64,000 nt of DNA from Uranotaenia lowii. Its lineage: Eukaryota > Arthropoda > Insecta > Diptera > Culicidae. Under the pieces are notes generated by a model. That model did not search any database. It was not told the DNA's origin and was given only the letters and a program-made list of their open reading frames with translations. A program made the translations under genes and the position numbers. Below, one piece after another: positions 1 through 9,549 of the stretch. The stretch is from the NCBI RefSeq assembly GCF_029784155.1, contig NW_026598567.1:61001-125000 (forward strand), read 5' to 3'. Positions within the stretch are counted from its first letter, which is position 1; the number at the start of each line of letters is the position of its first letter.

Positions 1-2
1 AT

Positions 3-497
3 CAACACATTTCCACCGACATTGATTTTCTTCCAAGTGCTCCAACTAACATTTCGCTGGAAGATTTTTCAACTGTTTCGGATGGAATCGTAGCAGAAAA
101 TCTCGTCAACTCGTCCACCAATCATTCAGCTCTTGCATGCATTAAAAAACTATCACCTCTGCCTGATGCTGCACTGAAACGATCGGAATCAAGGCACCGA
201 AAATCTGAGAAAAGCACAATTCTAACATCGCCGTCAAACATAAAACTGGCTGAGGAAAAGGAAAATAAAAATAGGGAATCAATGCAGAAATTTATTAAAA
301 AACAGAAACGCTTGAGTGAGGGTAACAAAGAGAGTTGCTTTGAACAAAAAATTCCAAAACGTGTTTGCCTGTATTGTCAAAAAACTGAAAAAAATGGCTT
401 TATAAGATGTTCTGAATGTAAAGACTGGATCCACAAGACCTGTGCAGGCATTCTAAAGCGTCCTCCTACCTTTTTGTGCAATTGGTGTGAACTTTGA
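3..497 (+). CDS. pogo-type DDE transposase, C-terminal part only
   Basis: The frame is open from the window edge to a TGA at 495-497, so only the C-terminal ~164 residues are present and the DDE core would lie upstream. Visible are the tail typical of insect pogo/Tigger-like transposases (LSPLPDAALKRSES, then KSTILTSP) and a lysine-rich stretch. It ends in a C4HC3 PHD-like zinc finger (CLYC ... CSEC ... WIHKTC ... CNWC). A C-terminal PHD finger is common in arthropod pogo-like proteins (established knowledge). No frameshift is seen in this part. It could also be a domesticated derivative; the missing N-terminus prevents a decision. Confidence 0.6.
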   Translation, partial: QHISTDIDFLPSAPTNISLEDFSTVSDGIVAENLVNSSTNHSALACIKKLSPLPDAALKRSESRHRKSEKSTILTSPSNIKLAEEKENKNRESMQKFIKKQKRLSEGNKESCFEQKIPKRVCLYCQKTEKNGFIRCSECKDWIHKTCAGILKRPPTFLCNWCEL

Positions 498-1495
498 GTA
501 AGCAGTTTGTTTTGTCCGGCCATAGAAAATACGTGTCCGGCCATAGACGACACTTTCAGGTTTGGCCAAAAAATGACATAAAATGTTTTCTTCCACCAAC
601 TGAGTATTTCGAAACTTTTTTTTTTCTATAATTTTTTTTTAATCATAATATTGTTACTCTTCAATTCTATCGAAAAATAAATGTTAAATAAATATTATTT
701 TCGGAGTTATTGCTTAAAAACCTTAAGTGTCCGGTAGTAGACGACTTCCCCCTACTATCTTGTAAACTTAAAAGTCTTTAATTAGTTCCAACGGGCGTTC
801 AAAAGCAACTTCGCATTATAGAAACTATGAAGTAGATTTAAAGGCTTAAATCTACTTTTTTCGAACTTAAACACGTGTTTGCATAAATAAACACAATGTG
901 AAGTACACATTTAGTTCCGGAAGAACTTTTTAACAACTTCAAAGTGGGAATTAAGTAGAAATTAAGAACCTGAAAGTCATTTTAAAGAAAATCATCACAT
1001 CGAGTAAAATCGTTGCCTACTCATGATGTTCATATAGGACAACAAGTATGGATCTCGACCTTCAAGCGGCGAACTCGGGTTCGAGGCTTGGTAAGAACAT
1101 GTTTTTTAAATGTAATGTGAGTTAGTAACAAATATGGTTGATTCATATGAATCAAATTAGCGGACTTGAGAAGGCAATTCAAGGGTGCGAAGAGTAATTT
1201 TTTCGATTTTTTATGCTGCTTATAAAGTGAATTTTTAAAGCTGATTAGAAGTTGTTTGGCGATTTATGCGAAATATTTGTCAACCTTAAAGTTCGTTTAA
1301 CTACTTAAAAATTGAGCTGAAAAGAAGTTGTATTACCATACTCGATTAAGCTGATTAAACCTGATAGAGGAATGTTATCCGAACTTTTGGTTGCTTGGGC
1401 TTGGTTCAGTTACGTAACAAATTAATGAAAAAAAAAACAAAGAAAAGAATTGTAATTTTCTTTTTTTGGCGAAAGCGTCAATGGTGGTCAAGTAG
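498..1495. other. AT-rich intergenic DNA
   Basis: No convincing gene is seen. There is a short tRNA-like stretch near 1045-1085 containing GGGTTCGAGGC (B-box-like), but no foldable tRNA was recognised. A TTACGTAA palindrome occurs near 1415 and recurs near 1950 and 2308. Confidence 0.4.
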
Positions 1496-1678
1496 GTGCG
1501 TTCAGGGAAACACTGTTCATCAACAGCTTTTTCGCATGGACTGGATTTCAACAGGGCGTGTGAACTACCAGAATTAGATGAGATCATGCGTTATCAAGGA
1601 GAGATCAAGCGCATTGTTATTATTACCGTTGACGGGGGCCCAGATAAGAACCCCCGTTACATTGGTAGATATGAATAA
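1496..1678 (+). pseudogene. fragment of a repeat-associated protein with an SVDGGPDENP-like motif
   Basis: An open stretch reads KHCSSTAFSHGLDF, then a linker, then IITVDGGPDKNPRY before a stop. From memory of invertebrate genomes, the KHASSTAxxHxLDF / xVDGGPDENPR pair belongs to an abundant family of uncharacterised, repeat-associated proteins in insects and Hydra. Only about 50 residues survive, with no flanking coding continuation, so this is a broken relic. The family attribution is inference. Confidence 0.4.
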
Positions 1679-1989
1679 AACTTTAGTAATTGCTTTTGCT
1701 ATTTTCGAGCAGTTTTGAGAATCAAATACTTCGAATGGCATGCATATTTTTTATTCGGAGTTGGTTGAAAGTAAATGTACTACTCTGTTTTTTCATATCT
1801 AGTTGAGCTAATGCTTTCAAATTTTGCCATTCTAAAGTTCGAGCTAAGTAAAAGCTATCGAAGCAATTGCTATTTTCTTATTCATACCACCTATTGTGTA
1901 CTTTTACTTTTAATTTCAAAATTGAATATGGGGGGGGTGTATTTAGCGTTACGTAACTATAGAAGGGGGTCCTATCAAACGTTACTTAT

Positions 1990-2251
1990 ACTGTATTTGT
2001 TTTCTCCACTCGTGGAGTGTTCCACCGTACCCGATAAAAACAAACACAAATCGTCGCCAGTGTATTGCTATCTCACTCACTCACACGCTCTCTCGCAACA
2101 CTGGCAAAATTATCGGTGGGCCACCGTCCGTAAGCAGAACTCCGACAGGTCAAAACCAGTGCAACACCGTCCGAATAAACAAACAGTTTGACAGCACCTA
2201 GTGGTGCACCAGTGCAACACTAGTGCAACACTCGGCATAAACAAATACGGT
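1990..2251. mobile_element. MITE-like element with terminal inverted repeats
   Basis: The left end begins ACTGTATTTGTTTTC. The right end, read on the minus strand, begins ACCGTATTTGTTTATG. The arms continue with related GAGTGTTSCAC-type sequence (left GTGGAGTGTTCCAC; right, inverted, GAGTGTTGCAC). The interior carries several GTGCAACAC repeats and no ORF of interest. The flanks are AT-rich and no target-site duplication could be fixed. Confidence 0.5.
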
Positions 2252-4391
2252 ATTATTGTTACATAGGGGGGGAGGAGGTGGTCTAAATTCTAGATTTTTT
2301 GCGTTACGTAATTTGTGTACGACGCCTTTCTCACTTGAAGCCTGCGCGGAAGAATAAATTGAGTGGAATCATCTTCAGAATCTGAAACATGGTGGGTTTT
2401 TATCATATCCGATTTAAACCGACTTCAAGTAACCCTTTTTACGATCGTTTACTTATTAGGTAGGAATTGTGATTGGCATTAACATTGTGAACGACTTGAG
2501 CTATCATTTCTAATGCGATTTGATGATGCTTCTAAAAAAAGAATGTAATATAAAATAGAAAAGAGACCGTCAAAGTCAGGAGTACTCTAAGCACATAAAC
2601 AGTTTAAATTTTACTCAAGAAAGGAACCTATGAGTTCGCATAAGTTCCGTGGAAGTTTTTTGCTGTTTGAAAAAATGAAATCTGTACATACTTGTGGACT
2701 GTACAGATCTTTATTTATATCACATTGTAAACCAAATACGAGAATTCTCGTTTTTTCGCTTGCCGCAAGAAACATAACTCAAATCTTATAAATTTAATAA
2801 TGATTTATTTTTCTACAAAATTGAACTCAACACTTTTTGTAACTCATAGATACTAATTTTGTAAAACATGGTAATAAAGAGTGCCGAATTTCAATATTTC
2901 TCAACTGCTTAAAAAACATGGCGTTTCTGAAAGAACATATTCTGGTGTAAATTAAAATTTTAAATACTATTTTTTTATTATTTCAACATCTACAGGCAAC
3001 CCACATGACTTAAATTCCTTTAAAAAAAAGTCAACTCGATGAACCAAAGATGATCAAATACTCTCTGGAGCCACAAGGCTCTTGCCAGCAATAATTCGGA
3101 ATACACTGTTTATTTTTACCTTCTGACTACAATGGTTAAGAGGCAATATTTTAGTTTATTTTAGTTTATTTCAAGATCACGCCGTTCAGCTTTGAAGTAC
3201 ATTGTACGAACGTTGCAATAAATTATTCTTTTAATTGTTTTGCTTTATCCTGCACAATGTCTCTTCCGTGAAGATTTATTTAATTTTGAGAAGCTCAAAA
3301 CTATGATGCCTTTGATAAATTTCAACTTTGTATATTCTACATGAAAATCAAGATATTAACCAATATTAAGATAATAATCAAGAAATCAAATACAGTATTT
3401 TTTAAGGCTACTGAATCACTTATTAAGAAGCCACCAATCACCATTAATTCGACAAAAACTGGTTTTCTATGGTTCGTGAGAAAAAAATGCGGTTACCAAA
3501 AAATTAAATAAAATAATGTAATGAACATACATACATACATACATAGAAAAAAAAAATAAGTCACGGCTCTATATCTATATTATATTCGTTACAGCGAGAA
3601 ATTAAATGTTCTTTCACTCTAACTAAATTCAAGAACTTGTATTTCACACATAAAAAGAGAAGTGTTTAAAAAAGTAGATAATCAGGGAAGATTGTAATAT
3701 CTGACGTTATTGCTAAGTGATCGTAGTGAAAGATAAATATATCATTGTTTCCTTTCGTTGATGATGATGATATTATTTAGTTTTTATTTTTTATTTTATT
3801 TTTGGCCTTTTGCCGTCTGCAGAGTAAAGTAAAGCTAGAGAGAAAGTCTGCATACGGTTGAGCCACGCACGCGTATTAAATTTAAAATTTCTGATTAAGC
3901 ACATTTTTAACTAAACACAAAGCAAAAAATCAGACAATTTCTATTTACTTACTGATTCTGAAAGCATTTTCATATATAAATTTAAAGGTGCCTAATCAGG
4001 ATAACGCATGGCACTCTTCCAAGTAAACGAATTTCAAATCAAATCACATGTAAATTATCTTCAAGATAACTTGACCTGCTCAAACATGTGCGGGGGAATG
4101 AAGTGAGACCATCATCATCATCATGTGCATAAATAAAAAAAATATTTCGTTAGATTTATTTGTAAACTCTCTTGTAAACTTCAATAGCAGCAACAAAAAT
4201 AGAAAATAATGTGCAAATATAAACAATTAAGAGAATTTTTGATGAAAAACATCCCTTTTAAATCTCTAAACATTGATGGGTTCAACTAAGGCACTCTCTG
4301 GAGCCACTAGTAAGTAAATTAAATAAATAAAAAAGAGGGTTTTTCAATTTATAATATAGGTATTATTTATTAATTCTAGTTCATATATTTA
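2252..4391. other. gene-free AT-rich DNA with two distant direct repeats
   Basis: No gene is recognised. A (CATA)n microsatellite lies near 3526-3545. An identical 15-mer (ACTCTCTGGAGCCAC) occurs at 3060-3074 and 4293-4307 in the same orientation, possibly flanking an inserted ~1.2-kb segment. GATGATGATGAT lies near 3760 and CATCATCATCAT near 4110. Confidence 0.4.
4378..4391. repeat. left target-site duplication (14 bp)
   Basis: AGTTCATATATTTA is repeated exactly at 5203-5216, flanking the tRNA-like element. Confidence 0.6.
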
Positions 4392-5202
4392 TGGTCTTCT
4401 TTGATTGATTTTTTTTCGGTGATTTATTTAGGACGCGGAAACACCCCAGGTAACATGAAATCGTAATAGAAATGATAATCCAAATCGAATTTTAAGACAT
4501 TTTTAATAACCATCGTAAACAAGGTGGTGTAAAGTGGTTTTCTTTCATTCATTTACGACGAGCTATGCCCAAAAAAATTTGAATCGGATAGCAGTTTAGT
4601 CAATTCGTAAATATGTCTTCAAATAGTTGAGAATATGCTAATTCGACATTTACGATTTGAGTGAACTGATTTACGATAAATAGGCGATCCTTCTTTCTTT
4701 CTTCCTTTTACCGGTTCGTGAACAGAAAATCTTAGATATAGAGCTATAGCGCAAATCATATCAACTGATGAGTTGGCATCGTGGTAAGATACCAGACAGC
4801 CAACTCGGAGGACTGGAGTTCAAATCTCGGTCGGGGAAGTTTTTTTTGTTTTACTCAAATTACTTAAAATCGTATATTTAGCTTTTTGTTGGGAAATCGA
4901 ATCGTTAAAATCTTGTCATTGTAGATATTTCGCCTCCACTTTTGTAGCTATATGCTATTTTGGTAAGTTTAATACAATCTTTTCATCTGGTATATTTGTT
5001 TGAATAATTCTGTTGTTCCTGCGATATACCCTCTTAAATGTTTGCTGGGACGCGGCAAAACAAGTTATTTTCTGAAGATGGCTGAAGCTCAGTAGGCCGA
5101 AACGTAAAAAACAGCAGTTTTAATTTCGTCCTTAATAAATCACCGAAAAAATATCAATTAAAGAAAACCATAGAAAAGTGCGGTGATCAAAACCAAACAA
5201 CC
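4392..5202 (+). mobile_element. non-autonomous element with inverted termini and a tRNA-like core
   Basis: This 811-bp segment is flanked by exact 14-bp direct repeats. Its left end (TTTGATTGATTTTTTTTCGG, then TGATTTATTTAGGACG) is the inverted counterpart of 5128-5172 (CGTCCTTAATAAATCACCGA...). A tRNA-like region lies inside at 4771-4836. A hairpin motif CTGAAGATGGC...GGCCGAAACGT lies near the right end (5079-5112). The same terminal module is found twice at 50446-50909. A long duplication suggests target-primed retrotransposition, whereas the inverted ends suggest a DNA or foldback element, so the class is unresolved. Confidence 0.55.
4771..4836 (+). other. tRNA-like sequence (pol III A/B-box-like)
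   Basis: GGCATCGTGGTAAGATACC resembles an A box and GGAGTTCAAATCTCGG contains a good B box (GTTCAAATC), with about 35 nt between them. The acceptor stem is not intact, so this is a SINE-type tRNA derivative and not a tRNA gene. Confidence 0.45.
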
Positions 5203-5531
5203 AGTTCATATATTTAAAAAAAACATGAGTTGAGTGCTAGCATTTTTTTATTTTAATATCCAAAACCAAAATCTATGAAGATATAAGGATTTAGCTAAAA
5301 TCTAAAAAGTCGGTCTTGTTGGAAATGTCATGTTGACCAATGTAAATAAAGCTCAAAATCGCAACTTCAAATTGTTTGAAATAAGAACATTTCTAAAAAT
5401 AATAATTCAATGAGAAAATCAGTGAGATTATGAAACATCTTCTCCTTCATACAAAAGAATATTCCTTACTCCAAACTGATAAGTGATTGTTGAGCTGACA
5501 ACTTTTAAAAATTCATTTTCTTTATCGTTTT

Positions 5532-5752
5532 AGTTCCCTGTCCAGAGCAACTGCCATCGCCAATCGAAAGCAACTTATAACCAGAAAAACACATCAGCGG
5601 GGAGATAAAAAATAAAAATGTTTCCATCTGCACAGATCTGTGTTCAACAAAAACGCACCCAGAAAAAAACGACTCCTGGCATAAAAAATTCATCAAAAAA
5701 TACAAACATGACGACGATGTATTCTTTAAAGTAGAGCAGCCCAAACCAAATT
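5532..5752 (+). pseudogene. coding-like fragment of unknown family
   Basis: One plus-strand frame reads CPEQLPSPIESNL, a TAA, then about 57 further codons (PEKHISGEIKNKN ... FFKVEQPKPN) to a second TAA. The amino-acid composition looks protein-like and TTTTAG precedes it at about 5528. I do not recognise the family. It may be a decayed exon or chance. Confidence 0.2.
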
Positions 5753-6847
5753 AAAAACTCTTCTAGATATTATGTATAACGTCACACTCGAGTTCACCGA
5801 AATGTGAGTTCGTCGAAAATACACCGCATAAATTTCTCAAAAACAACATTGTAAAACCGGCGTGACATGAGTAATTGTTAAAATTGAATCTAGAAAGCTC
5901 ACCACGAGTCAAGGTAGTGTTTTTTTATGTTAACAATCAACACTTAGCAATGCTACTTCTGTCTATGAAAAAGAAACAAGGTAATAAAGATGTACGAAAG
6001 ACTACAGAGTTGCGATTTATTTATTTTTTTTTGTCATATGGTGATTCTCAATTCTTCCTTTATCGAATATTCAAATTAGGTATCATAGATTTACTTGTTA
6101 TGAAATTTTAATATTTGAGACAATGCCAACACAGCTAGAAAATGGTGTGACACAGACGACTTGGTACTCGGCTGTAAGGCAAGTAGGGACACATGAATGC
6201 TGATTTGAACTAAGTTTAAACAGATTATCAATCAAATAAATCCAGATCTAAATTAAAATTAGCAATGTGTTCGTAATCTAGCAAGTATTAACTCTGGATT
6301 AGATTCATGACAGTGTATCTCACAAACCGTTTCTGTACTCCTTTCAATCGACTTACATATATAGACATTATACATTTGCCTCCAGAATACCCTTTTACTT
6401 TAAAACCCGGAGAAGACTTTTACAGCAAAATAATACCTCATTTTGCTGTTATGCTCTGAATTTTAATTTGATATCATTTGGCCCTGGTATATATTTGGTT
6501 AACAGGGTATGATGAAGACATTTGGTAGAATTTTGATTTTCATTACTTTTCTACTCTTTAAAAATTAAACTTTAATGATGGCAAATTTTGCTGTTCTTCT
6601 AAGCGTACACTAAAATATGCTGACATGTTGTCTTCAGGTTTGATTTTTAGAAAATTAGTGATACCTACAGGGCATCATCTGTTTGCAAGAATTCTACAAC
6701 GTAGACTCTTTTCATTGAAATGAAAATTTCTTAAACATCCTTTTTCATTTTAGTCTACATTTTTTTATTTACGTGTATGGATCCTCCGATTTCCCAGAAA
6801 GGGCTTTTGAAACTGCGTCAAATTGGATCCAAATCTCATCAGTTTTG
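5753..6847. other. gene-free AT-rich DNA
   Basis: No gene is seen. At 6128-6145 the sequence ACACAGCTAGAAAA matches the outer end of the transposon at 49510, so a solo terminus of a related element may sit here. The unique sequence 6773-6847 continues at 8812 across the LINE insertion. Confidence 0.35.
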
Positions 6848-6861
6848 GATCAATCCTTATA
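6848..6861. repeat. target-site duplication of the RTE-like LINE (copy 1)
   Basis: GATCAATCCTTATA at 6848-6861 is repeated exactly at 8798-8811, bracketing the element. Confidence 0.8.
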
Positions 6862-6974
6862 TTTACTTACTTACTTACTTAATGTTCCCGTTCCCGGAAC
6901 TTTCGGTGAGGTCGTCGAGTTTGCTCTGCATATCCGGTTGTGTTTGGGCGAGAAAAACAATATCGTCTGCCAGG

Positions 6975-7438
6975 TCAAGGTCGTCCAGTTGCTCCATTGT
7001 TGAATACATGCAAGACCTTGCACGAAAATGCCTCGTACTGTGCTTCGATGAGGTGGACTATTTTCTCTGGGACACCTCGTCGCCTTAAAGCCGCCCAGAT
7101 GTTTTCATGGTTAAGTCGGTCGAATGCTTTTTCGAAATCAACGAACACCAGCAGAAAAGTGTCCTGGAATTCGTTGATTTGTTCCAGTATGATTCGTAGC
7201 GTTGTGATGTGGTCCACACATGATCGTCCGGATCGGAATCCAGCTTGTTGCCGCTCTCTGTCAGGTCTCCTTTCTTCGGGACCTTTACGAGGATACCCTG
7301 CGTCCAGTCGGCCAGGAATGTTGCAGTATCCCAGATGTCAGCGAAAAGACGGTGCAACATTTGTGCTGACAAGGCAGGGTCGGCTTTCAGCATTTCAGCA
7401 GGGATGCAATCGATCCCAGGTGCTTTGTTGGATTTCAT
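6975..7438 (-). pseudogene. reverse-transcriptase remnant of the RTE-like LINE
   Basis: Two overlapping frames carry successive RT blocks: KSNKAPGIDCIPAEMLKADP to ILVKVPKKGDLTESGN (7438 down to ~7240), then ILEQINEFQD ... FVDFEKAFDRLNHENIW (7217 down to 6975). The change of frame near 7230 marks a deletion or frameshift. The YADD-equivalent (LADD) is in yet another frame just downstream. Confidence 0.65.
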
Positions 7439-8278
7439 GTTTTTGATTGCCGCTTCTATTTCAGCCAGCGAAGGCGCTTCCTAGTTCACGCCATTTATGC
7501 GGCTAACTCTTGGCGCTCCGAGCTGCGGGTTATGTTGGCCATCGCTATTCGTGAATCGGAAGAGTTGTTCGAAGTGCTCGGTCCATCGTTTGAGCTGAAC
7601 TGTTCTATCGGTCAATAACTGACCTGCGCGGTCTTTTAGCGGCATTCTTGCATTAGCCCTTGCACCACACTGAGGCGGTGAGAAAGGTCATAAAGTAATC
7701 GGATATCTCCATTGGCAGCGGCGCTTTCTCCTTCTTCGGCTAGGGAGTTTGTCTAGGCTCTCTTGTCTCGTCTACAAGCTCGTTTAACTGCCTTTTCCAG
7801 CTCCGCATAACGTAAGCGGGCGGCAGCTTTGGCTGACCCGGTACATGCCTGCTCAATTCCTACTTTCGCCTTTCTCCGATTATCGACCATCCTCCAAGTT
7901 TCATCCGACATCCATTCACTTCTTCTTCCACGAACTTTACCGAGAGTACCATGGCTCGTCGTGATAAAGGCGTTCTTGATTCCACACCACTGTTCTTCGA
8001 CTGTTCCGTCTGTCGGCAATTCCGAGGCTCGGAATTCTAGCTGTTCAACGTATGCCCTTTTCACCTCTGGATTCTCCGACCGGGCGGACGTCGCGTCGTA
8101 TCGCCACTCGACTTTCTCCACCCTTCGGAATTTTCTCTACCACGCTGTTCAGTTGACTGTAGAACAGCTCTTTCTCCTGCAAATCGACAACGTCAGATGG
8201 CGCATAACACTGGACCATTGTAAGGTTCCTAACCCGTGTTCTAAATCTGGCTACGATTATTCCTTCGTTTATCGGTTC

Positions 8279-8659
8279 CTATCTAATGAGGGCCGCGTAG
8301 GCCTGCGGGCTTAACAGGAAACCAACTCCTCGTTCCCGAGTAGCATGTTCTCCTCGTATGCCAGAGTAAAGCAGTACTTGCCCGAACTGTGTCTTGTGTT
8401 CTCCAGTGTTAGGCCAACGGACTTCGCTCAGTCCCAGAATTTCGAGCTTGAGGCGGTTAGCTTCTCTAGCAAGTTGAGCCAGCTTGCCTGGTTGGGCAAG
8501 GGTTAAAACGTTCCAAGTTCCAATTCGTGTCCGTGTTTTCATGCTAAAAGTCGTCGCCAAAGTTCCAGGTCGGTCATTTCTTTCGGATTCCGTAACAATT
8601 TGAAGTCGGGAACAGTAGGTTGTTAGCCTAAAACCCCTATCCCGCGATGGGGCTGCCAT
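8279..8659 (-). pseudogene. endonuclease-domain remnant of the RTE-like LINE
   Basis: About 126 residues, including RIGTWNVLTLAQ and LGLSEVRWP, the first blocks of an apurinic-like (EEP) endonuclease. The frame then breaks; the catalytic HD-containing C-terminal blocks are not in the same frame. It is part of the dead element at 6862-8797. Confidence 0.65.
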
Positions 8660-8811
8660 CTTGGACTTAGCTGGCGGGAGTCGCGTTTCATAAATTCAGC
8701 CGCTCGCTGCGAGGCAGACACTGTTTGAGCCGCTCTGACCTGGAGAACAGACGCTCTGTTGTTGTTGTACGCCGCCCCTGACCTGGGGAACAGACGCGAT
8801 CAATCCTTATA

Positions 8812-9177
8812 CCAGCTCTAAAAAAGTTGGGTTGAAATTGGTATAATGGATCACCAGTGCGGTTGCTCGGGTCGGAATTTGGATCTAAACCGACTGTTTG
8901 GACCACGGATACAGGTGCTCTTAGAGCTTTATTTCGAATTCAGTTTCTGCGACATCCAACCCGTGTGCTTGAACGCAATATTTTGAAATTCTATAATGAT
9001 TATGGACATTTGGGTTATGAAGATCCATCCATATTTGTATTGTTTGATCTCGGGCTTACCTGACCATTGATTCGATAACTGAAATTATAACTGGTATCGT
9101 TCGAAGAATTTGAATAAAAAAAACCATGAAGCTACATATTTTCCTTTCGTTATTGAAAATCCGAAAATTTTCCTTAG
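8812..9177. other. continuation of the older sequence split by the LINE
   Basis: This is the right flank of the LINE insertion. Joined to 6773-6861 it may be an older repeat, but no intact frame or recognisable family was found. Confidence 0.3.
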
Positions 9178-9475
9178 ACTGCCCCAAATTTGTATGAGAA
9201 ATTTCAAGCTTGTGAAATGTTATGCGCTACAGGCTTAATTCGATCCTAGGCCTAGTACACACGAAGTGGACCAAAGTTATTCACGATAACTGAATTTTCA
9301 AGTTTCTTCCGAACAAAATGTCCCAAAATCTCAAACAAAATTTTGGCTCGTTGAGCGACCACTTCCCGTGATCCGATCTGGCCCAAATTTGGCATAAGAC
9401 CTTGTACTATGGCCTAGGATCAATTTAAGCCTGCAGCGCATAACTTTTTCAATTGTCGGGTCATTTGGGGCACTC
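9178..9475. mobile_element. MITE-like palindromic element
   Basis: The left arm (TGCCCCAAAT ... TTATGCGCTACAGGCTTAA ... GATCCTAGGCC) is repeated inverted in the right arm (GGCCTAGGATCAATTTAAGC, then CTGCAGCGCATAA ... ATTTGGGGCA). No ORF lies inside. Related sequence occurs at 49110-49440 in opposite orientation and at 46190-46260. Confidence 0.6.
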
Positions 9476-9549
9476 TCATGTTCACTAAGATAAATTGTGT
9501 ATTCAACGATGGAAAACTGTCTGTTTTCCAGCATTTATATTTTCATCTT

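Larger units (their letters stand above)
6862..8797 (-). mobile_element. RTE-like non-LTR retrotransposon, both ends present, internally deleted
   Basis: Bounded by 14-bp target-site duplications. On the minus strand the 5' end carries two imperfect copies of GTCTGTTCCCCAGGTCAG. It then encodes an EEP-endonuclease start (TRIGTWNVLTLAQPGKLAQL ... EILGLSEVRW, near 8560-8420), a linker region (8121-7753), and reverse transcriptase blocks (NKAPGIDCIPAEML; FVDFEKAFDRLNHENIW). The motif LADDIVFLAQ lies near 6975-6950. The 3' end is a (TAAG)n run directly against the duplication. Frameshifts and a deletion between the FEKAFD block and the LADD block remove the usual GxRQGCxLSP motif, so it is dead. 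Clade placement (RTE versus a relative) is from motif memory. Confidence 0.8.

Noticed and set aside
1775..2191. 138-codon plus-strand frame
   Set aside because: Runs through a MITE-like palindrome; no domain or composition of a real protein.
4771..4836. A tRNA gene
   Set aside because: B box is good but the acceptor and anticodon arms do not fold as a tRNA; treated as tRNA-derived.
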